A DNA stretch of 64,000 nt, from NCBI GenBank assembly GCA_036971475.1, contig JBAIZL010000004.1:72916393-72980392 (forward strand). Direction: 5' to 3'. A model generated the notes under the pieces. It was not told where the DNA came from. It ran no database searches and saw only the letters and a program-made list of their open reading frames with translations. Shown here one piece after another: positions 57,999 to 64,000 of this stretch; the first letter of the stretch is position 1, and every line of letters begins with the position of its first letter. Origin of the DNA: Prosapia bicincta. Lineage: Eukaryota; Arthropoda; Insecta; Hemiptera; Cercopidae. Position numbers and translations under genes: made by a program.

Positions 57999-60215
57999 CA
58001 ACGGCTAAGACCAGAGTCATGTGCCAATTCAAAGTAATAATATTTGAACATTTCAATCTAATAAGCAATAAGGTTTTTCGAAGACAGGAATGTTAGGAAC
58101 CACAATAAAGTGGGATAATCCGTCCTTAAAAGAAATCTCCTACCATATAAATACTTATGGAAATACTCTATGCCTTTAACAACAGCAAAGAGCCCAATTT
58201 AGGTCATCCAGTAATTATGCTTGGGTTTAGACAATGACTTGCTGAAGTACCCAATGTCTCGTTCTTCACTATCCTGTAGTTGAGACAGAACTTCCTTGAT
58301 GGCTGTATAGCTGACATCCACATCAAGATTAAACTTGCCTTCAGGTCTTGAGAAGAATTGGAGAGCTTCATAAAGCCTTTAAAATTCCTTGAAAGCTTCC
58401 TGACATGTGGTATACCAGTTGAAACCCCTTTTTCCTTCTCAAATGGGCTTAACCATATTTGAGAAATCATGCACAAAATGTAAATACATCTATAAATACA
58501 CAGCCTAAGGAAAATATGCACTTTGTTTATCATGAGAAACTGGCCTCTGCGATTGCACTACTCTTTCCTGATTACTGAAACACCTTTGTCAGATACAACA
58601 TGGCCATTGTATTGTACATGCTTTGAAACAAATTACACTTTTTTAGATTTAACTTCAGGTTAGCAATTATAAGTCTCTCCAGGACTTGATCTAGATTTGC
58701 TAATTGTTGCTTAAAGGACTTGCAAATCCCAATGATGTTGTCTAGGTAAACTAGACAGGCTCTACAAGATAACCCTCTTAAGCTTCTTGAAAGTACTGGA
58801 AGCATTTTACAGAGGCCAAATGGGATTACATTGAAATGCTATAAACCTGTTCCAATTGAAAAGTCCTGTCTTCTACTAGTATTCTGGAGCTACACCCACC
58901 TGCCAGTATATGCTCTTGAGGTAAAATTTTTAGAAACAGGTTACACCCCTTTAGTGTGTAATCTATCCGTTTTATTATGTCACTCTATATCTCTTTGATG
59001 ATTGACTCCGCTTCCTCATGCTTTGCCAAAGGTTGTCTCCTAGAATCCTGGCGCATAGATACTTGTCTGTGCAGTGCTCAACTAAATCATTTCACCCTCA
59101 AGGATCGTTTCCAATGTAACGTTTTCTTATCCAGCTATTATTTTCTCCAGTGCAGGTTCTTGACAGGCATCCTACATGAAAATTATCAGTTTTTTGGGAA
59201 GCTTCTTGCTTTCTACTTCAGAGTACTTTACTCATCATACCAGTAATTAAAATGTTAAATAGGCTCAGGTGTATTAGCTTTCTTCAATGTAACAGGGTTG
59301 CCATACACATTCATCAGACATGCCGAGAGTTTTCTTCCATTTCTGAAGAGCATTCTTGCTGTTAGGACACTGGCCAAGACTCTCATCATTCTAGCTTGGG
59401 TCTCGTAGCATATTTTGACCCTTAGAAATGTTCCCATCTATGGTAACTCTGATTATCATCTGACTTTAAGGGAAAACTGTGGTGTTTTCTAAAGAGATCA
59501 CTCATGCTGCCTAATCTTTATAGCACTCACGAGGTTGCCTGAATCTTCTTACTGTAAATAGCATTTGGGTCTATGAGCAAATCTCTTGATCCACCTTCCC
59601 CTCTCCTATCTACGTAAAGGCTATCAGAGCATTCTGAAAGTAATGTAACCATAATGCTTGTATCTAAGTTCAAGCATTTCAGATTTGAGGTAACTTCCAG
59701 AGCATTTCCATCTAACGCCAAGTACAACATGGAGGTCTTATTTGCCAGTGACCACCTATAATCAAACCTCCTGTATTTGATAATTTTCCCAAGGCATCTT
59801 CACACTGAATGTTGGGACACAATTCTGACCAATCATTATAACCGCAGGCATCAAAGTAGCTCTATTGTAGGCCTCCTCCCATGGTATATAGATGATAAGA
59901 GGGTTTGTAGACCTACTCTCAGGCATGGCCAAGCGTTCATCCACTCAGTTGTTCCTCCATTCTAGATTCTAAACTGGCAGCTGATATATTCTCAAACTCA
60001 CTGGAATTAGCAGCTTGTTTACTCTCTAATTCATTAACTTCATTCTTTGAAGTGCTTAAGCTATCTCGCAAACAACTTAATTTACTTTCTAAATTCTTAG
60101 TATATTCCTCTAATTTATCTGATAATTTACTACCTAACACTCTTGAATTTTTCATTAAATCCTTCTTTAAAGGAGTTGAATTTTCGTTTAAGTTTTTCTT
60201 TAAAGCAGTTCAATG
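57999..60215 (-). pseudogene. Ty3/Gypsy-type LTR retrotransposon gag-pol relic
   Basis: Minus-strand order is as in Gypsy polyproteins. A coiled-coil gag-like run at about 60155-59937 (KLSDKLEEYTKNLESKL) comes first. A poorly kept stretch at 59940-59450 would cover the gag end and protease. Then LSACLMNVYGNPVTLKK, the linker before reverse transcriptase. RT pieces follow: LKSIYWQVGV (58920-58888) and LVYLDNIIG (about 58751-58728, YLDN where YLDD is usual). RNase H follows with FNLDVDVSYTAI (58334-58299) and FSKSLSKPKHNYW. The connection-like YFELAHDSGL ends near 58005. Stops and frameshifts are frequent. No LTR or integrase was found. Confidence 0.78.
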
Positions 60216-61371
60216 GAAAATACACTGTTTTACTAGAGTCGAATATTTAATCTAACACAAAAATATTTGCTTCAAATTATAGACATGGCTATACACTGTT
60301 TAATGACAGATGATTATTATGTAGATATGTTGAAATGTCATAGACAAGTTAATGGTTCAAGTTTATACCAAAACTAACTGATTCAAATCAAGGAAAGGCT
60401 GTTGATATGGATTTCCTCCACATGCCCCCCATAACATAGTATATGCGGATAAACAAGTTAAAAAAAGATATTTTGCTATGAAAAATCATTTGTACTGTTA
60501 TGTTTTGTTTTACTGTTAATAAACTAGTGAAATAAAACTGACTGTTTATGATTCTAAATTTTTTTTAATTAAAAAAAACTGCTAAGGACACGATAATTAA
60601 GACATTTAAATGCTTAACTACATTGAATTTGACAAATCCATTCCAAATGACAACCTGGAGCTCTAGCTTTGTTATATTTATTTATTCTAAATAAATATAG
60701 AATATTTTTGTTTATTCAGAACTGTTTTTTGAAATACTATTTTAGTAATTTAAATAGTTGAATACAACCAAGAAATTACTTAAATTCCTTAGTAAACGCA
60801 TTTTTTACTGGTTTAGTGTGTTTTAGCGCTTTAAGAAATAACATGGAAAATTTGAAATTATGAACAAACCGTTCAAAATGTATAAATCTCCACAAACTGT
60901 GACGTGAAATCATATATTTGCTGCAAGTGGTAAGACCAAGAAAACTTCGGCAGTGGCAATGTTTGAGTCGATAGAAAGAGATCAACGAAAGAAAATCACT
61001 AAAACACTTGTAAATATTTTACAACTTGCCTTTAGTAGCACTTACTTAGATTTGTTGAGTATGGCCATTTCGAGAGATGTGTCCCATTGTCAACTCAGAC
61101 TGTAACTGATCTCAAGGTTTTGTAGGCTAAGGGGGGATATTATGGTGGGGATGTGGGTGTATTTGGTGAGTATTAGGAGTAAGCACTGTAGTGGAGGGAA
61201 AGTTTTGTTATGTTGAGATGTAGATTGCAGTAAACAATGTTAAGCAGGGCCAATAAAAGCAGGAGTTTACTCTCCATTTTATATTTTCACATTTAATTTT
61301 CTTTTCATGTTATACCACATGAAATACATTAGAATACTTGCAATTTTCGTGTTGTACATCTTCAGTTTTTT
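60216..61371. other. Unassigned DNA between Gypsy relic and satellites
   Basis: Part may be the Gypsy 5' leader. A purine-rich run near 60425-60435 (minus strand ggggggcatgtggaggaa) resembles a polypurine tract with an LTR start, but no second LTR was found. A protein-like plus-strand run near 60925-61010 (KTKKTSAVAMFESIERDQRK) is unrecognised. Confidence 0.3.
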
Positions 61372-61492
61372 TTAATTACTAATTTTGGTATCACTTGACC
61401 ACTACTTACTTATATTTTTTAGCAGATGCATTTTGCACTAGGTCAGTGCATTGTTCAATGCTGTGAGTCACGGACAAGACTGTAGCTCAAGG
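61372..61492 (-). repeat. Dispersed repeat family R, copy 3, inverted
   Basis: It is the reverse complement of the family at 61505 (tttagcagatgcattttgca, ctaggtcagtgcattgttca). With copy 4 it forms an inverted pair of about 260 bp. Confidence 0.75.
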
Positions 61493-61504
61493 ACAAAACA
61501 CACT

Positions 61505-61635
61505 GAACAACAGTCTTATCCATGACTCCCTGCATTGAACAATGCACTGACCTAGTGTGAAACACGTCTGCTGAAAAATATCAGTAAGTAGTGGTAGTGG
61601 TTTTTTTACCAAGTGATACCGAAAGTAGTAGCATT
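61505..61635 (+). repeat. Dispersed repeat family R, copy 4
   Basis: The best-preserved member: gcattgaacaatgcactgac, ctagtgtgaaacacgtctgc, tgaaaaatatcagtaagtag, followed by accaagtgatacc. A shorter, more diverged inverted piece follows at 61675-61760. Confidence 0.75.
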
Positions 61636-61799
61636 ATGGATAAGTGGTCTCATTTACATTATCAATTATCATAGTATTTCAGTGCATTGTTCAATACTAT
61701 GAATTGTGCTGAGCAATAGTCTGAACTAGTGTCAAATGTTTGCTGATAAATAGTTTTTTTTTAAGTTATGGTTTAGGTCAAACTGTTTTAATATAAAAC

Positions 61800-64000
61800 A
61801 GCGACATTATTAGTTTTCCACATGATTGGAAATTTTTTAGAGATGTCTTACGTTTTATGAAATATTATAATTGTAAAATATAAGGGAATTTTATTAAGCT
61901 TGATTATAAAAATCTTTAGTACTTTTAATGGATATATTTAAAAAGCAATATAACATATACATCAGTTCAGCGACATTATTAGTTTTCCACATGATTGGAG
62001 ATTTTTTAGAGATATCTTACGTTTTATGAAATATTATAATTGTAAAATATAAGGGAATTTTATTAAGCTTGATTATAAAAATCTTTAGTACTTTTAATGG
62101 ATATATTTAAAAAGCAATATAACATATACATCAGTTCAGCGACATTATTAGTTTTCCACATGATTGGAGATTTTTTAGAGATATCTTACGTTTTATGAAA
62201 TATTATAATTGTAAAATATAAGGGAATTTTATTAAGCTTGATTATAAAAATCTTTAGTACTTTTAATGGATATATTTAAAAAGCAATATAACATATACAT
62301 CAGTTCAGCGACATTATTAGTTTTCCACATGATTGGAGATTTTTTAGAGATATCTTACGTTTTATGAAATATTATAATTGTAAAATATAAGGGAATTTTA
62401 TTAAGCTTGATTATAAAAATCTTTAGTACTTTTAATGGATATATTTAAAAAGCAATATAACATATACATCAGTTCAGCGACATTATTAGTTTTCCACATG
62501 ATTGGAGATTTTTTAGAGATATCTTACATTTTATGAAATATTATAATTGTAAAATATAAGGGAATTTTATTAAGCTTGATTATAAAAATCTTTAGTACTT
62601 TTAATGGATATATTTAAAAAGCAATATAACATATACATCAGTTCAGCGACATTATTAGTTTTCCACATGATTGGAGATTTTTTAGAGATATCTTACATTT
62701 TATGAAATATTATAATTGTAAAATATAAGGGAATTTTATTAAGCTTGATTATAAAAATCTTTAGTACTTTTAATGGATATATTTAAAAAGCAATATAACA
62801 TATACATCAGTTCAGCGACATTATTAGTTTTCCACATGATTGGAGATTTTTTAGAGATATCTTACATTTTATGAAATATTATAATTGTAAAATATAAGGG
62901 AATTTTATTAAGCTTGATTATAAAAATCTTTAGTACTTTTAATGGATATATTTAAAAAGCAATATAACATATACATCAGTTCAGCGACATTATTAGTTTT
63001 CCACATGATTGGAGATTTTTTAGAGATATCTTACGTTTTATGAAATATTATAATTGTAAAATATAAGGGAATTTTATTAAGCTTGATTATAAAAATCTTT
63101 AGTACTTTTAATGGATATATTTAAAAAGCAATATAACATATACATCAGTTCAGCGACATTATTAGTTTTCCACATGATTGGAGATTTTTTAGAGATATCT
63201 TACGTTTTATGAAATATTATAATTGTAAAATATAAGGGAATTTTATTAAGCTTGATTATAAAAATCTTTAGTACTTTTAATGGATATATTTAAAAAGCAA
63301 TATAACATATACATCAGTTCAGCGACATTATTAGTTTTCCACATGATTGGAGATTTTTTAGAGATATCTTACGTTTTATGAAATATTATAATTGTAAAAT
63401 ATAAGGGAATTTTATTAAGCTTGATTATAAAAATCTTTAGTACTTTTAATGGATATATTTAAAAAGCAATATAACATATACATCAGTTCAGCGACATTAT
63501 TAGTTTTCCACATGATTGGAGATTTTTTAGAGATATCTTACATTTTATGAAATATTATAATTGTAAAATATAAGGGAATTTTATTAAGCTTGATTATAAA
63601 AATCTTTAGTACTTTTAATGGATATATTTAAAAAGCAATATAACATATACATCAGTTCAGCGACATTATTAGTTTTCCACATGATTGGAGATTTTTTAGA
63701 GATATCTTACGTTTTATGAAATATTATAATTGTAAAATATAAGGGAATTTTATTAAGCTTGATTATAAAAATCTTTAGTACTTTTAATGGATATATTTAA
63801 AAAGCAATATAACATATACATCAGTTCAGCGACATTATTAGTTTTCCACATGATTGGAGATTTTTTAGAGATATCTTACGTTTTATGAAATATTATAATT
63901 GTAAAATATAAGGGAATTTTATTAAGCTTGATTATAAAAATCTTTAGTACTTTTAATGGATATATTTAAAAAGCAATATAACATATACATCAGTTCAGCG
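61800..64000 (+). repeat. 169-bp tandem satellite, 13 units plus start of a 14th
   Basis: The unit begins gcgacattattagttttcca and repeats at exactly 169 bp (61801, 61970, 62139 and so on to 63998), running off the window end. Units are nearly identical. The first has two private changes (gattggaaat, gatgtctt). One site alternates between ttacgtttt and ttacatttt: A in units 5, 6, 7 and 11, G in the rest. It has no coding content. Unit length is in the range typical of nucleosome-phased or centromeric satellites. Confidence 0.98.

Noticed and set aside
60425..60440. Polypurine tract and LTR start of the Gypsy relic
   Set aside because: No second LTR or primer-binding site was found, so the run cannot be placed in an element.
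1..64000. CRISPR arrays, bacterial operons, intact tRNA or rRNA genes
   Set aside because: None seen. The regular repeats are long satellites without spacer-repeat structure, and the genome is eukaryotic.

Overview
The window is eukaryotic nuclear DNA, most likely from an arthropod and probably an insect. It is very AT-rich and has GT-AG split exons. It carries many (TA)n tracts and a dense load of decayed transposons of families common in insects: pogo/Tigger, mariner-like DDE, hAT, PIF/Harbinger, Ty3/Gypsy, a LINE tail and Penelope-like elements (PLEs). No bacterial gene layout, CRISPR array or tRNA gene is visible. Two host gene ends are well supported. One is a plus-strand gene whose last two exons are 2503-2715 and 9923-10306. 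The other is a minus-strand gene whose last two exons are 54951-54769 and 51824-51729. Both keep phase 0 across the introns, and the introns have filled with transposons. I could not identify either protein. A weaker minus-strand exon set lies at 20.3-22.7 kb.

Layout: 1-1.05 kb is a broken Tigger. The intron at 2.7-9.9 kb holds a solo PLE terminal repeat with a hammerhead-like fold and a 2.4-kb Tigger with exact TA duplications, inserted in a LINE tail. 11.2-13.5 kb is a second Tigger/jerky relic. 16.4-19.0 kb is a cluster of (TA)n tracts, inverted repeats, hammerhead motifs and Harbinger pieces. 23.9-26.1 kb is a mosaic of a short insect repeat family, followed by a mariner fragment. 26.65-44.05 kb is a tandem satellite of about 1985 bp per unit, nearly nine units. 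46-50 kb holds a deleted mariner-type element and long palindromes. 52-58 kb holds two PLE copies (reverse transcriptase plus GIY-YIG endonuclease) in opposite orientations, one split by a hAT element with a perfect 8-bp target duplication. 57.9-60.2 kb is a mariner fragment followed by a Ty3/Gypsy relic. 61.8 kb to the end is a 169-bp satellite that runs out of the window.

The most interesting signal is a set of type-I hammerhead ribozyme motifs of two families. Their CUGAUGA and GAAA cores, closing stems and cleavage triplets can be read by eye. In both families stem III is a short self-complementary hexamer (AACGUU or AAGCUU), which would pair best between two RNA molecules. One family sits at the PLE terminal repeat directly behind a GIY-YIG reading frame. 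The other sits beside (TA)n tracts. A roughly 40-bp block of the PLE terminal repeat also recurs in every unit of the 1985-bp satellite, which links the two repeat systems.
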